NCBI GenBank assembly: GCA_003647375.1
Contig: QMMS01000027.1
Location: 1 to 25,569 of the forward strand
DNA from: Deltaproteobacteria bacterium
GTDB lineage: Bacteria; Desulfobacterota; Desulfobacteria; Desulfobacterales; B30-G6
Reading direction: 5' to 3'
Length of the DNA: 25,569 nucleotides
The notes beneath the pieces were generated by a model that saw only the letters and a program-made list of their open reading frames with translations, made no database searches and was not told where the DNA came from. Below are positions 6,797 through 14,431 of this stretch, one piece after another. Both the position numbers and the translations under genes were made by a program. Positions within the stretch are counted from its first letter, which is position 1, and every line of letters starts with the position of its first letter.

Positions 6797-7225
6797 TCAG
6801 GAGATAAATCCGATTCGATTCAGAAGATCCCGGGTTTTGGTGTTCAGGTTGTAGGTATTGGCGTCCTCTGCCGATACCCACCTGGCATCCATGGCGTCGT
6901 CCCGGGGATTGGGTTCGCCTGCCAGGTATTCAGCCATGAAGTCGAAGATGGTATAATGAAACCGAATTCTGCCGTCTGGGTCGGGCTGAATCGTTTCAAA
7001 GAAATATACCAATTCTTCTGGACGGATGGAAACGCAGGTTTCTTCCATAATTTCCCGTGCCGCCGCTTCACGCATGGTTTCTCCTAACTCAACACGCCCT
7101 CCGGGTATGGCCCACTCTCCCTTGGCTGGTTCCTTACCCCGACGGATCAGTAATATGCGATTTTTGTGCACCACGACTGCGCCGACTGCAATGACAGGTT
7201 GTTGGGGATATTTACCGGACACCAT
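6797..7225 (-). CDS. Nudix hydrolase
   Basis: The 142-residue protein holds one Nudix domain. The Nudix box spans residues 43-65 (GRVELGETMREAAAREIMEE), matching G-x5-E-x7-R-E-U-x-E-E; the usual Gly after the E-E pair is Thr-Cys here. The N-terminal AVGAVVVHKNRILLIRRGKEP strand and the GEWAIPGG turn are typical of ADP-ribose or nucleoside-diphosphate-linked hydrolases. The substrate is not determined by the motif; ADP-ribose pyrophosphatase or MutT-like sanitation are both possible. On the minus strand AAAGGAG lies eight bases before ATG 7225. The gene overlaps nothing and converges on wrbA. Confidence 0.9.
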   Translation of the reverse strand: MVSGKYPQQPVIAVGAVVVHKNRILLIRRGKEPAKGEWAIPGGRVELGETMREAAAREIMEETCVSIRPEELVYFFETIQPDPDGRIRFHYTIFDFMAEYLAGEPNPRDDAMDARWVSAEDANTYNLNTKTRDLLNRIGFIS

Positions 7226-7402
7226 GATATCAACTCCTTTTTTGCGCGAATCCTTGAAACTTTCAAGCTAGCAGGAAAAGATTCTCCTGACAAGATGTAA
7301 TGAAGGTTAATCGGTTCGAAAAACAGAGTTGATGCATGAGGCATTCTTCAGTAAGGTAAAAATTAATAATTCCCCGATACTTTCAGCAAGGAGAAAACCA
7401 AT

Positions 7403-7867
7403 ATGGCATACAGATCACAACTCAAAATTCGATTTGGCGATATCGATCGTGCCGGTATTGTCTACTACCCGAGATTTCTGCATTATTTTCATATTGCATT
7501 AGAAGAATTTTTTTCCCATGAACTGGAAATAGAATACCCGACGGTTGTCAACGAGCATCGCATGGGTCTTCCCACGGTTCACCTGGAGACGGATTTTTCC
7601 AAACCACTTCGATATGGTGATAAAATAGAGATCGAGGTATGTGTCATAAAGGTGGGCAGCACGTCCATAACTTTCGGGTATCGGGTATTCCGGGAAACCG
7701 AGGAATTGCCGCGTGTTGTCGGTCATAATGTCACGGTCTGTATCGATATGGACACTTTCGACAAGATGAAAATTCCAGAGTGGTTGCGTATCCGACTGGA
7801 AAAGAGTCAGCAGGATGTATGCTGGCAGACATCCTCAAAAAATGAATGTTTCGAACCGCCTTGCTGA
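7403..7867 (+). CDS. Hotdog-fold acyl-CoA thioesterase (4HBT/YbgC-like)
   Basis: The 154-residue product has the 4-hydroxybenzoyl-CoA thioesterase signature at its start: RFGDIDRAGIVYYPRFLHYF. Asp15 corresponds to the catalytic Asp17 of Pseudomonas 4HBT (F-G-D-x-D-x-A-G-I-V). The length suits a single hotdog domain. The enzyme hydrolyses an acyl- or aroyl-CoA to the free acid and CoA in the cytoplasm; the exact substrate is unknown, though the close match around the active site allows an aromatic acyl-CoA. The C-terminus ends with a short Cys-containing tail (CWQTSS, CFEPPC). AAGGAG at 7390-7395 supports the start. A radical SAM gene follows after 90 bases in the same direction. Confidence 0.87.
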   Translation: MAYRSQLKIRFGDIDRAGIVYYPRFLHYFHIALEEFFSHELEIEYPTVVNEHRMGLPTVHLETDFSKPLRYGDKIEIEVCVIKVGSTSITFGYRVFRETEELPRVVGHNVTVCIDMDTFDKMKIPEWLRIRLEKSQQDVCWQTSSKNECFEPPC

Positions 7868-7957
7868 TTCAGCGGGATAAACATCCATACTGCAGAATTT
7901 GAGTCAAACGATATTTTTGAGATAGTTTCTATTCACCTGGAGCGCAAAGGCGGATAT

Positions 7958-9193
7958 ATGAACGGACAACAACTTTATGGACCCAGGCGGCTGATGGCGA
8001 CGCTTAAAATGGGGCTTCACAAGGAACTCAGGGGGTTGACGATCAAGCAGAAGCTGGCCCTGAACTATGTTTCCAAGGAGAGCAAGCTGACTCGGTTAAA
8101 CGGCAAGATTTATTCGAATACCTTCACACCAGCGTATCCTTCGCCGGCTTATGATCGGTTCCTCAAGGGCGTTGTTTCAACAGCGTCAGGTATATCTAAG
8201 CCGGTCATCGTGAACTTTGCTATTACGCCACAATGTCCATGCAACTGCTGGCACTGTTCCTTTGCCGATCGAGCCAAAAAGGACGTTCTGTCTCTTGCAT
8301 ACCTGAAAGAGTCCATTGCCTCGGTTCAGGGAATGGGAACCAGTGTTATCGGTCTGACCGGCGGCGAGCCGCTCCTTCGCAAAGACCTGGAAGATGTTAT
8401 TGCCTGTATCGATCAACGATCCATGTCCCTTCTTTTTACCACCGGATATCGTCTTACACGGGAACGGGTTCAGCGCCTCAAACAGGCTGGACTGGGGATC
8501 CCCATTGTCAGCCTTGACCACTATTCAGCTCAGAGGCACGATAAAGGAAGAAGAAAAGAAGGTATGCACGCCTGTGCCGTCAAAGCCATTGAGCTTTTCA
8601 AGGAAGCGGGGTTTTATGTGGCGATATCGTTTGTTCCGGACCGGGATCTTGTTGACAACCGTGAGGAGTTGTTTAAGACCATCGATTTTTTTCGTGATCT
8701 GGGTGTCAATGACATGCGCTTGACATCACCCATCCTCAGTGGCCACCTGACGAGAACCCCCGATGCACTGCTGTCACCCAAACATGTACAGACTATATTT
8801 GAAATACAGAAGATGTGCACGGCAACACCTGGCTACCCAGGCGTCTTTGCTTATGATTATTTTGAAAGCCGGCAATATTATGGTTGTGGCGCGGGGTATA
8901 ATTATATGTTTATTGATTCCCAGGGCAATGTGAGCCCTTGTGATTTTGCGATGATATCTTTTGGCAATATTTTGAAGGAGGCTGTCGAGGATATCTGGCA
9001 GACCATGAGTGAGCAGTTTCAGGTACCGGGGTGTGGGTGCTATGCCAACAGGATCAGCAGCCGGATGGCATCCCGAAAACCGGATCACTGGCCGTTGGAT
9101 CCAATTACTTCGAAAGAGATTATTGACGAGGTCCCTCCATTTGATATCCAGCAGATCCCTGAGTTTTACAAACGGATGGGATTGGGATCATAA
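7958..9193 (+). CDS. Radical SAM protein with SPASM/twitch-like C-terminus
   Basis: The 411-residue product has the radical SAM cluster motif C93-x3-C97-x2-C100 in TPQCPCNCWHC, with an additional C95. GLTGGEPLLRKDL follows near residue 130 as the SAM-binding GGEP motif. The C-terminal half contains clustered cysteines: YGCGAGYNYMFID, GNVSPCDFAMISFGNI and VPGCGCYANR, like a SPASM or twitch domain carrying an auxiliary Fe-S cluster. Such proteins modify peptides or small molecules. No precursor peptide gene was identified nearby. About 90 N-terminal residues precede the core and are unassigned. The weak site AAAGGCGG upstream supports ATG 7958. A strong terminator lies 85 bases after the stop. 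Confidence 0.85.
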   Translation: MNGQQLYGPRRLMATLKMGLHKELRGLTIKQKLALNYVSKESKLTRLNGKIYSNTFTPAYPSPAYDRFLKGVVSTASGISKPVIVNFAITPQCPCNCWHCSFADRAKKDVLSLAYLKESIASVQGMGTSVIGLTGGEPLLRKDLEDVIACIDQRSMSLLFTTGYRLTRERVQRLKQAGLGIPIVSLDHYSAQRHDKGRRKEGMHACAVKAIELFKEAGFYVAISFVPDRDLVDNREELFKTIDFFRDLGVNDMRLTSPILSGHLTRTPDALLSPKHVQTIFEIQKMCTATPGYPGVFAYDYFESRQYYGCGAGYNYMFIDSQGNVSPCDFAMISFGNILKEAVEDIWQTMSEQFQVPGCGCYANRISSRMASRKPDHWPLDPITSKEIIDEVPPFDIQQIPEFYKRMGLGS

Positions 9194-9277
9194 TCTATAG
9201 CCGTCACGCTCTTGGATCTCATTTGTGACAATTCTTATAGGTACCTTGAAAACTGTTATTTGGGTATTATGTTATTG

Positions 9278-9312
9278 AAGGCAGTGTGTTACCAACACAC
9301 TGCCTTTTTTTA
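9278..9312 (+). terminator. Strong rho-independent terminator
   Basis: A perfect 13-base stem pairs 9278-9290 (AAGGCAGTGTGTT) with 9294-9306 around the loop ACC. It is followed by a run of T to 9312. It ends the radical SAM transcript and separates it from the UspA gene at 9361. Confidence 0.92.
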
Positions 9313-9360
9313 AGAAGCCATCTCAAAAGATTGTGAATGCCACAAAAAAGGAGATACCCC

Positions 9361-9831
9361 ATGAGCAAAAATATCTTGATCGCAGTTGACGAATCGGAGA
9401 ATGCCCAGCGGGCTGTTGTCGTTGTTTCTGAAACGTTTGCCAGGGATTCGCGTATCACCCTGTTCAGCGTCGCTATCGATACAGGGGCCCTGTGCAAAAT
9501 GAACAGCCCCGAACTGATCCCTTATTTTAAGTCCCAACAAAGTGCTTTTTGCAGCATGGAAGATAAAAAGAGGGAGCTAGTGGATACCGCTATACAACAG
9601 GCAAAAGAGACACTCATAAACAAGGGTTTCGAGGAAACGAACATCAGCACCAAACACGAAGACCTGAAAGAGGGGGTTGCGAGAGATATCCTTCGCGAGG
9701 CCGAAGACGGCTATGAAGTTGTGGTTATCGGCAGGGGAGGGACTTCCGGAATAAGGGATTTCTTTTTTGGGAGCACCTCGCAAAAGGTTCTCAACGCTGC
9801 CAGGGATGTTTCGGTCTTCATCATCAAGTAG
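9361..9831 (+). CDS. Universal stress protein UspA family, ATP-binding type
   Basis: The 156-residue product begins MSKNILIAVDESENAQRA, the first strand and ribose-contact segment of UspA proteins. It ends with a perfect ATP-binding motif G-x2-G-x9-G-S at residues 124-138 (GRGG, then GSTS), which marks the ATP-binding subclass. USP proteins are cytoplasmic dimers linked to stress survival and energy sensing; the specific role is unknown. An upstream ATG at 9337 is in frame, but GGAGA just before ATG 9361 and the match to the family start favour 9361. The gene is a single transcription unit between the terminator at 9278 and the convergent hairpin at 9860. Confidence 0.92.
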   Translation: MSKNILIAVDESENAQRAVVVVSETFARDSRITLFSVAIDTGALCKMNSPELIPYFKSQQSAFCSMEDKKRELVDTAIQQAKETLINKGFEETNISTKHEDLKEGVARDILREAEDGYEVVVIGRGGTSGIRDFFFGSTSQKVLNAARDVSVFIIK

Positions 9832-9859
9832 CGCAACTCCCAGAGTGCCGGAAAGGTTT

Positions 9860-9875
9860 ACCCCAATGTTGGGGT
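9860..9875. terminator. Bidirectional terminator-like palindrome
   Basis: ACCCCAA (9860-9866) and TTGGGGT (9869-9875) form a palindrome between the convergent uspA-like gene and the ABC permease gene. It immediately adjoins the permease stop codon (9876-9878), and TTTA follows on the plus strand. The lack of a longer T run makes the call moderate. Confidence 0.5.
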
Positions 9876-11567
9876 TTATATGACCCGCTCTGCTAGCTTT
9901 CTCTCTCCGAAACGCATGGGCAGGATCAACGCCAGCATACAAATAATCAAAGACAGCGAAAAAGATCCGATGATCCATACCCATTCGAGAATGGACAATG
10001 TTCGTTGATGAAACCCTGCCATGAATAGGTTATAGACAGGCCCGGCTTCCAGCATGACGATCCCGCCGACAAACGCAGCGCACAAAATCATAAAAAGCAG
10101 CCCGCCAAAACTGGTGACTGATTGGGCTGGATTTTCCGATTTGAAATTCGGGTAAGCCGCCCCGAACCCGATGCCGATGCCCACCACGCCAGGAACCATG
10201 AAAAAAATCGTTATGGTGGATAGAAACATCATAAAGGGTGTGACATTCAAAAAGATATTGGTGACTATGATGAGGATTTCCGTTAGGATGAGGAGTGGCA
10301 ACAGGTAAATGAAGTATTTCACCCATAGAAATTGCCGCAGGGAGATGGGTGACGATTTGACAATCCAGAAAGCTTCGTTCTCGTTACTGATAGCCGGGTA
10401 GACAAAACGTCCGGCAACGGCAATCAGAACAAATGATGCCAGGCCTACATTTAGAAAAGACAGGAGATTCTGCAGGTATACGGTATTGATGGGGGCTTTT
10501 TCAAGGGGAAGCGCCTTGAAATTGAAGATATAAATCAACACCAGACCACCGATGAGAAATATCTGGGACCATTGGGTCTGGTCTCGAAAGAACGATTTGA
10601 TTTCTTTTACCACAAGCGCTTTCAGGGGTGCCGGTAGAAAGAAAAAGATTCTGTCGCCCGATATTTTATGTTTCAAAAGCCTGGCCGGTGACGTCTGGGC
10701 TTTGGACAATCCTGCCAGATAGAGTCTGTCGGCCATGATGATCATCAGGAACATCATCATGCCGACGCATGACCACGAAAGACCCATATGGAAGAGGGTT
10801 TCAACGATGGACCCATTGATTGCGGCCTGAATACCGTCAAATGCCCAGGTGCTGGGAAGGTAAGGCAGATTCGGTGTCTTAAGCGCCGAAAGGTACATCA
10901 GTGCTGTTGAAAAGACCTCCGGGTTGACCAGTCTTTCGGGTTTCAGGAGACGGAAAGCGATGAAAAGGAGAATGAAGAGCAACAGGCCCAGGAAGACAAA
11001 GAGATTCCGAATACGATTGGCCGGTATTAAGACAACGGCGGATACCACGATCATGGCACTCAAGCAGGAGGCGATGACAGCCAGGGAAAGAATTGCCGAT
11101 CCAACGGTAACGTAATAAAACAGACCCGCATTGAATACGATTCCATAGGCCAGAAAAACCGGCAGCAGGTAGATGACGACCATCCAGGAGCTGTCCAGCG
11201 TACTTTCTATCCATCTGGCCAGAAAGATCCGGTAAGTGGAAACCGGCATGGCATGTACCAGGTTTAGATCTTTGCTCAAAAAGAGTTTGGACAGGGACGT
11301 GAGAATACTACTGAAAATGAGCAGAGACAGGAGCGTGATAAGAATCATGGATAAAAGCTTGAATGCAAGGAGATCGCCCAGCTCTTCAACGCCTTTAAAA
11401 TAACGTAGAACCCGGAATGACACCGCAAAGATGCCGCCCCAGAAAGTGAATCCGATACCACCAAACAGCAGCAGCTTTATGAGGCTGCCCTGTTTATTTC
11501 CCCGAAAAAATGAGGCGTTCTTGAAACTCAAGACTCTGGGTCTGACAAGGGTGAGGATGTCATGCAT
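9876..11567 (-). CDS. ABC-2-type export permease, large membrane subunit
   Basis: The 563-residue product is dominated by hydrophobic helices: about ten to twelve likely membrane segments, for example near residues 30-50, 90-110, 140-200, 205-225, 265-285, 345-365 and 420-470. Charged loops include SKDLNLVHAMPVSTYRIFLARW, a feature of ABC-2 exporters of the putative ABC exporter (PF16962-like) type, where a helix after the second membrane segment contacts the ATPase. It is the third gene of the minus-strand set transglutaminase (12504-14000), ATPase (11789-12517) and permease, with a 221-base gap before it. Together they should form an exporter in the inner membrane. The cargo is unknown. No good ribosome binding site is visible before ATG 11567. 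Confidence 0.8.
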   Translation of the reverse strand: MHDILTLVRPRVLSFKNASFFRGNKQGSLIKLLLFGGIGFTFWGGIFAVSFRVLRYFKGVEELGDLLAFKLLSMILITLLSLLIFSSILTSLSKLFLSKDLNLVHAMPVSTYRIFLARWIESTLDSSWMVVIYLLPVFLAYGIVFNAGLFYYVTVGSAILSLAVIASCLSAMIVVSAVVLIPANRIRNLFVFLGLLLFILLFIAFRLLKPERLVNPEVFSTALMYLSALKTPNLPYLPSTWAFDGIQAAINGSIVETLFHMGLSWSCVGMMMFLMIIMADRLYLAGLSKAQTSPARLLKHKISGDRIFFFLPAPLKALVVKEIKSFFRDQTQWSQIFLIGGLVLIYIFNFKALPLEKAPINTVYLQNLLSFLNVGLASFVLIAVAGRFVYPAISNENEAFWIVKSSPISLRQFLWVKYFIYLLPLLILTEILIIVTNIFLNVTPFMMFLSTITIFFMVPGVVGIGIGFGAAYPNFKSENPAQSVTSFGGLLFMILCAAFVGGIVMLEAGPVYNLFMAGFHQRTLSILEWVWIIGSFSLSLIICMLALILPMRFGERKLAERVI

Positions 11568-11788
11568 GATTACGTATCGACCTTATGTTTTTCTACCAAA
11601 TTGTTGAGATAATCAGGACAAGGAACTATATATATATCCTGCCGCTGTCATTAGCACTGCGTGCGTCATTTGTCCTTCGGACGACATTAGCGCTACGCGC
11701 GTTATTTATTGTAGCTCAAAGCTGATGGCTCATACCTAAAACTTAAAACATAAAACCTAAAACGATCTATAATGACAGCAAAGCGTCT
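11568..11788. other. Repeat-bearing gap between ABC permease and ATPase genes
   Basis: There is no gene here. Two copies of a 23-base unit, 11649-11671 and 11685-11707, begin CATTAGC and differ at four positions, all transitions. Further on lies the heptamer run listed separately (11735-11763). The gap separates two genes expected to be co-transcribed on the minus strand. Confidence 0.55.
11735..11763. repeat. Degenerate heptamer tandem repeat
   Basis: Four seven-base units, CCTAAAA, CTTAAAA, CATAAAA and CCTAAAA, run from 11735 to 11762, then C. It has the same period as the runs at 16463 and 20054 but a different sequence. Confidence 0.7.
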
Positions 11789-12517
11789 TTAAGTCCCCGG
11801 ATTCGTCAATTTTAAAAACACATCCTCCAGGTCGGCATTGGTGGCCTGCAGGTCTTGTTTCAGTTTTTCCGGTGAACCGATTGCGATCAGGGCGCCTTTG
11901 TTAATAATGCCCACGCGATGGCACAAGTCCTCCGCTACCTGGAGGGTATGCGTGGAGATAAAAATAGTGGTACCATTTTCGGACAGATGTTTAAAAAGAT
12001 CCTTGACCAGCTTGATACCCAGAGGATCGAGTCCGACCATGGGTTCATCGACAATGATGACCTCCGGTTCGTGCAGAAGGGCGGAGGCCATGATCAACCG
12101 CTGTTTCATGCCGTGGGAGTAGGATTCTATGAGCTCTTCGGACCAGTCCGAGAGGGTAAACAGCTCCAGCTTTTCATGCGCTTTCTTCAGGAAATGACGG
12201 GCATCCACGTGATACAGATCGGCGACGAATTTCAAGAATTCGATACCGGTGAGTTTTTCATAAAGGTATGGCCGGTCGGGAATAAATCCGATCTTAAGTT
12301 TTGCCGCTTCCGGGTTTTCGGCCATAGCGATATCGCAGATTCGGATTTCTCCGATAGTCGGCACCAGTATGCCTCCGATCATTTTGATGGTCGTTGTTTT
12401 GCCGGCGCCGTTTGGCCCGATGAACCCGAAAATTTCGCCTTGGGCGATTTGGATGTTCAGATCGTTGACCGCAACGACTTCGCCGTAGCGTTTGGTGAGA
12501 TTTTTAAGTTCTATCAT
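11789..12517 (-). CDS. ABC transporter ATP-binding protein (ABC-2 exporter type)
   Basis: With the start at 12517 the product has 242 residues. Motifs in order: Walker A GPNGAGKTT (about residues 34-42), ABC signature YSHGMKQRL in place of LSGGQ, Walker B VIIVDEP, a D-loop GLDPLG, and the switch His in ISTHTL. The H-G-M-K-Q-R-L signature and the overall size are usual for ABC-2 exporters such as the CcmA/NatA/multidrug class. An ATG at 12529 would add four residues but lacks a ribosome site. ATG 12517, preceded by GGAAC, starts directly at M-I-E-L-K-N-L-T-K-R-Y-G. Either start overlaps the 3' end of the transglutaminase gene (stop at 12504-12506), so the genes are translationally close. It powers the permease at 9876-11567. 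Confidence 0.92.
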   Translation of the reverse strand: MIELKNLTKRYGEVVAVNDLNIQIAQGEIFGFIGPNGAGKTTTIKMIGGILVPTIGEIRICDIAMAENPEAAKLKIGFIPDRPYLYEKLTGIEFLKFVADLYHVDARHFLKKAHEKLELFTLSDWSEELIESYSHGMKQRLIMASALLHEPEVIIVDEPMVGLDPLGIKLVKDLFKHLSENGTTIFISTHTLQVAEDLCHRVGIINKGALIAIGSPEKLKQDLQATNADLEDVFLKLTNPGT

Positions 12518-14000
12518 TTGATGTTCCATTCAGAATCCGGATTTTTAAATTTCCAATGAGGCCCAATATGTCGAGCTGGTCTTTCTGCATGCCGCCGGCA
12601 AAACGAATGTGGGTGACATCGGCCGGTATCTGGTCAAACAGCGCATCGACAGTGATCCATCTGCCGACATAAATACTGTTCCAGGCATGATAAAAGAAAC
12701 GTTTTCGTAGAAAGACCACACCGGCTTCGATCTTGGTGGGGATTCCGGCAGCTCTCGCCAGCGCTGCAAAGAGCACCGCATGCTCATTGCAGTCTCCTAT
12801 GCGGTTTTCAAGGGTGGACAGAGCATCCGGGAGAGATATGACCGGGCGTTTTTGAATATGTGCCTGTATCCAGGCAACCAGTTTGCGCGCTTTTTCAAGG
12901 GGGAGGTCATTCTCGGCAACCAGATCGGATGTCAGCTTTTGAATAGCAGGATGGTCCGACTGAATAAAAGGGCTGGGCGCCAGAAAGGTCGTGAAATTTT
13001 CCATGGGAACCAGAGGAGGATCTTGTTGCAGAAGATCGTCGAGAGATTCCTTTTGGATTGAGAGAACCGGGGCTTTATAGGTCTGTCTGCCTCCTTGAAG
13101 CTGTTCTGCGAAATCACCTGAACACGTTATCTCGAATCGCATCTGCATCAGTCCGTCCGGATTGTCGATATCGATGTTGGATGGAATTGATGCGGCTTTA
13201 GTGAGATCCTGACTCGACTGGATGGGGAGGCCGTACATGGCGTCTTCACGGGATGTTTTTTCAAGGATAATTCCCAGCATGCCTTTTTCTCTTAAAAGGT
13301 CCCCTTTTTCATCCATCCACGCCAGTTGGGTGGCGCCTTTGAATTTGAGTGAAATCTTGGTCGCTTTTTTCACCTGTTCCATGATGGTGATGTTTTCTTC
13401 TTCAAGGACGTGGAGCAGAATCGATTCCTGACCCATGGCAATAGGGTCGAAGACCTTTAATGTGAGCTGGTCACCCGGTTTTAATTTGCCGGCGCTGGCT
13501 GCTTGAACAATGCCGGAAGTGAAGTAGATATTGTCGGTCAGGGTTAATTGGTAAGTCTGTTTTGCACCGGCACTTTGGGTGTTCACCTTAAGGGTCTTGC
13601 CAGTTATGTCACCGGCTGCAGAGAAATTGAAACGTCCGGAGGCAATTTCAAAATCAAATGATTTGAGCGAGAAATCCGTGTTAAGGGTACCGCTGGTATT
13701 GAGACCAATATCCTGAATCATCCCCATGGTGTTTATTCTCATAAACATGGTTTCGTTGAAACGATATCCCTGCTCCAGGCGTGCATAGCGTGAATGGGAA
13801 AAGCCGATCTTTTTCTTGCCCTGGAAGATATTCATCCAGGTGTCCCGATCTGCAATGATTTCAGATGACAATATATCGGCGATATCCATCCGGGCCGGCT
13901 GACTGTCAAATATTCCCATACGGATAAAGAGAAGAGACAGGAAAATCGTGCCGAAAAGGGCGGTAAAAAGTATCGGGAAATGTTTTCGTTTGTGTTTCAT
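12504..14000 (-). CDS. Membrane-anchored transglutaminase-like protein
   Basis: With the start at 14000 the product has 498 residues. After a basic start (MKHKRKHF) there is one membrane helix (about residues 8-26), so the rest should be periplasmic. The C-terminal part contains a transglutaminase-like catalytic triad: Cys404 in GDCNEHAVLFAALARAAGIP, His438 in FYHAWNSIYV, and Asp452 in ITVDALFDQ. Residues about 40-330 form a beta-rich region with no recognised name. Such proteins act as cysteine proteases or transglutaminases. ATG 14051 would add 17 residues without membrane character, and no ribosome binding site supports it, so 14000 is preferred. TGTCAA at 14031-14036 is a TTGACA box on the minus strand, though its -10 is weak. 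The gene leads the operon with the ABC ATPase and permease; the joint function is unknown. Confidence 0.82.
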   Translation of the reverse strand: MKHKRKHFPILFTALFGTIFLSLLFIRMGIFDSQPARMDIADILSSEIIADRDTWMNIFQGKKKIGFSHSRYARLEQGYRFNETMFMRINTMGMIQDIGLNTSGTLNTDFSLKSFDFEIASGRFNFSAAGDITGKTLKVNTQSAGAKQTYQLTLTDNIYFTSGIVQAASAGKLKPGDQLTLKVFDPIAMGQESILLHVLEEENITIMEQVKKATKISLKFKGATQLAWMDEKGDLLREKGMLGIILEKTSREDAMYGLPIQSSQDLTKAASIPSNIDIDNPDGLMQMRFEITCSGDFAEQLQGGRQTYKAPVLSIQKESLDDLLQQDPPLVPMENFTTFLAPSPFIQSDHPAIQKLTSDLVAENDLPLEKARKLVAWIQAHIQKRPVISLPDALSTLENRIGDCNEHAVLFAALARAAGIPTKIEAGVVFLRKRFFYHAWNSIYVGRWITVDALFDQIPADVTHIRFAGGMQKDQLDILGLIGNLKIRILNGTSNDRT

Positions 14001-14154
14001 TACGCCAAAATTGAATGAATTGGTTATTGTTGTCAAGTCAAGAAACATCATCGATCCGGCAGGGCACTATGCTAGTGATGCAGTTGAGCATGAAAATTTA
14101 TGACAACCCTTATAGATGGCAATTGCCTTGACAATTGTTGTATTGGGGCTTAGG

Positions 14155-14181
14155 TTGACCCAAGATAAAAGCGTGTAAATT
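14155..14181 (+). promoter_or_regulatory. Weak candidate promoter for the small Sec-type ORF
   Basis: TTGACC (14155-14160) is followed after 15 bases by TAAATT (14176-14181), preceded by TG. The spacing is short. A TTGACA also lies at 14128-14133 but has no good -10. The small ORF begins at 14223. Confidence 0.25.
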
Positions 14182-14222
14182 GAAAGCAACCATGTGTCGA
14201 ACGGCACCAAGAAAGGAAACCC

Positions 14223-14381
14223 ATGAAAGAAACCATTATACTGTTCATCATTGTAGGTGTTTGGATATTACTTCAGGTATATATCCTCCCGAAATTAGGT
14301 GTATCGACATGAGTTCGCAATGCTTGCCAGGTGGCGAGCAAACCGTCGGAAGTTAATCCACAGGATAGCGAAAATAACTGA
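14223..14381 (+). CDS. Candidate small membrane selenoprotein (in-frame UGA at codon 30)
   Basis: AAGGAAA at 14213-14219 precedes ATG 14223. The first 29 codons encode a small membrane protein: a short N-terminus (MKET), a hydrophobic helix IILFIIVGVWILLQVYIL (residues 5-22), then PKLGVST. TGA at 14310-14312 follows. If it is read as selenocysteine, the frame continues U-VRNACQVASKPSEVNPQDSENN and stops at TGA 14379-14381, giving 52 residues and a redox-like U30-x4-C35 motif. A hairpin at 14321-14340 starts eight bases after the UGA and has an AGGU loop, as required by SelB. A terminator follows one base after the second stop, as if this were the true 3' end. From memory and unverified, short deltaproteobacterial membrane proteins with a Cys-x4-Cys after a similar L-P-x-x-G-V-x-T segment exist. 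If UGA is a stop, this is a 29-residue membrane peptide. Confidence 0.6.
14321..14340 (+). promoter_or_regulatory. Candidate bacterial SECIS hairpin
   Basis: TGCTTGCC (14321-14328) pairs with GGCGAGCA (14333-14340), eight pairs with one G-U, around the four-base loop AGGT (14329-14332). The stem starts eight bases after the TGA (14310-14312) and the loop begins 16 bases after it. Bacterial SECIS elements need a hairpin just downstream of the UGA with a G in the first loop positions; the E. coli fdhF hairpin has AGGUCU. Because the hairpin lies inside the coding frame, it is a natural bSECIS arrangement. Confidence 0.6.
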
Positions 14382-14421
14382 TCCGCCAGTGACAGCGTCT
14401 CTGGCGGACCTTAGTTTATTT
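14382..14421. terminator. Rho-independent terminator after the small ORF
   Basis: TCCGCCAG (14382-14389) pairs perfectly with CTGGCGGA (14401-14408), with an 11-base loop. It is followed by CCTTAGTTTATTT. It starts one base after the second in-frame TGA (14379-14381), and probably serves the convergent NrdD-like gene on the minus strand as well. Confidence 0.75.
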
Positions 14422-14431
14422 AAAACCTAAA

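Noticed and set aside
11789..12529. ABC ATPase start at ATG 12529
   Set aside because: It lacks a ribosome binding site and lies further inside the preceding gene; ATG 12517 begins the conserved domain.
11918..12559. 213-residue open frame on the plus strand over the ABC ATPase gene
   Set aside because: It lies antisense to a well supported ATPase with all motifs; its translation lacks any recognised domain.
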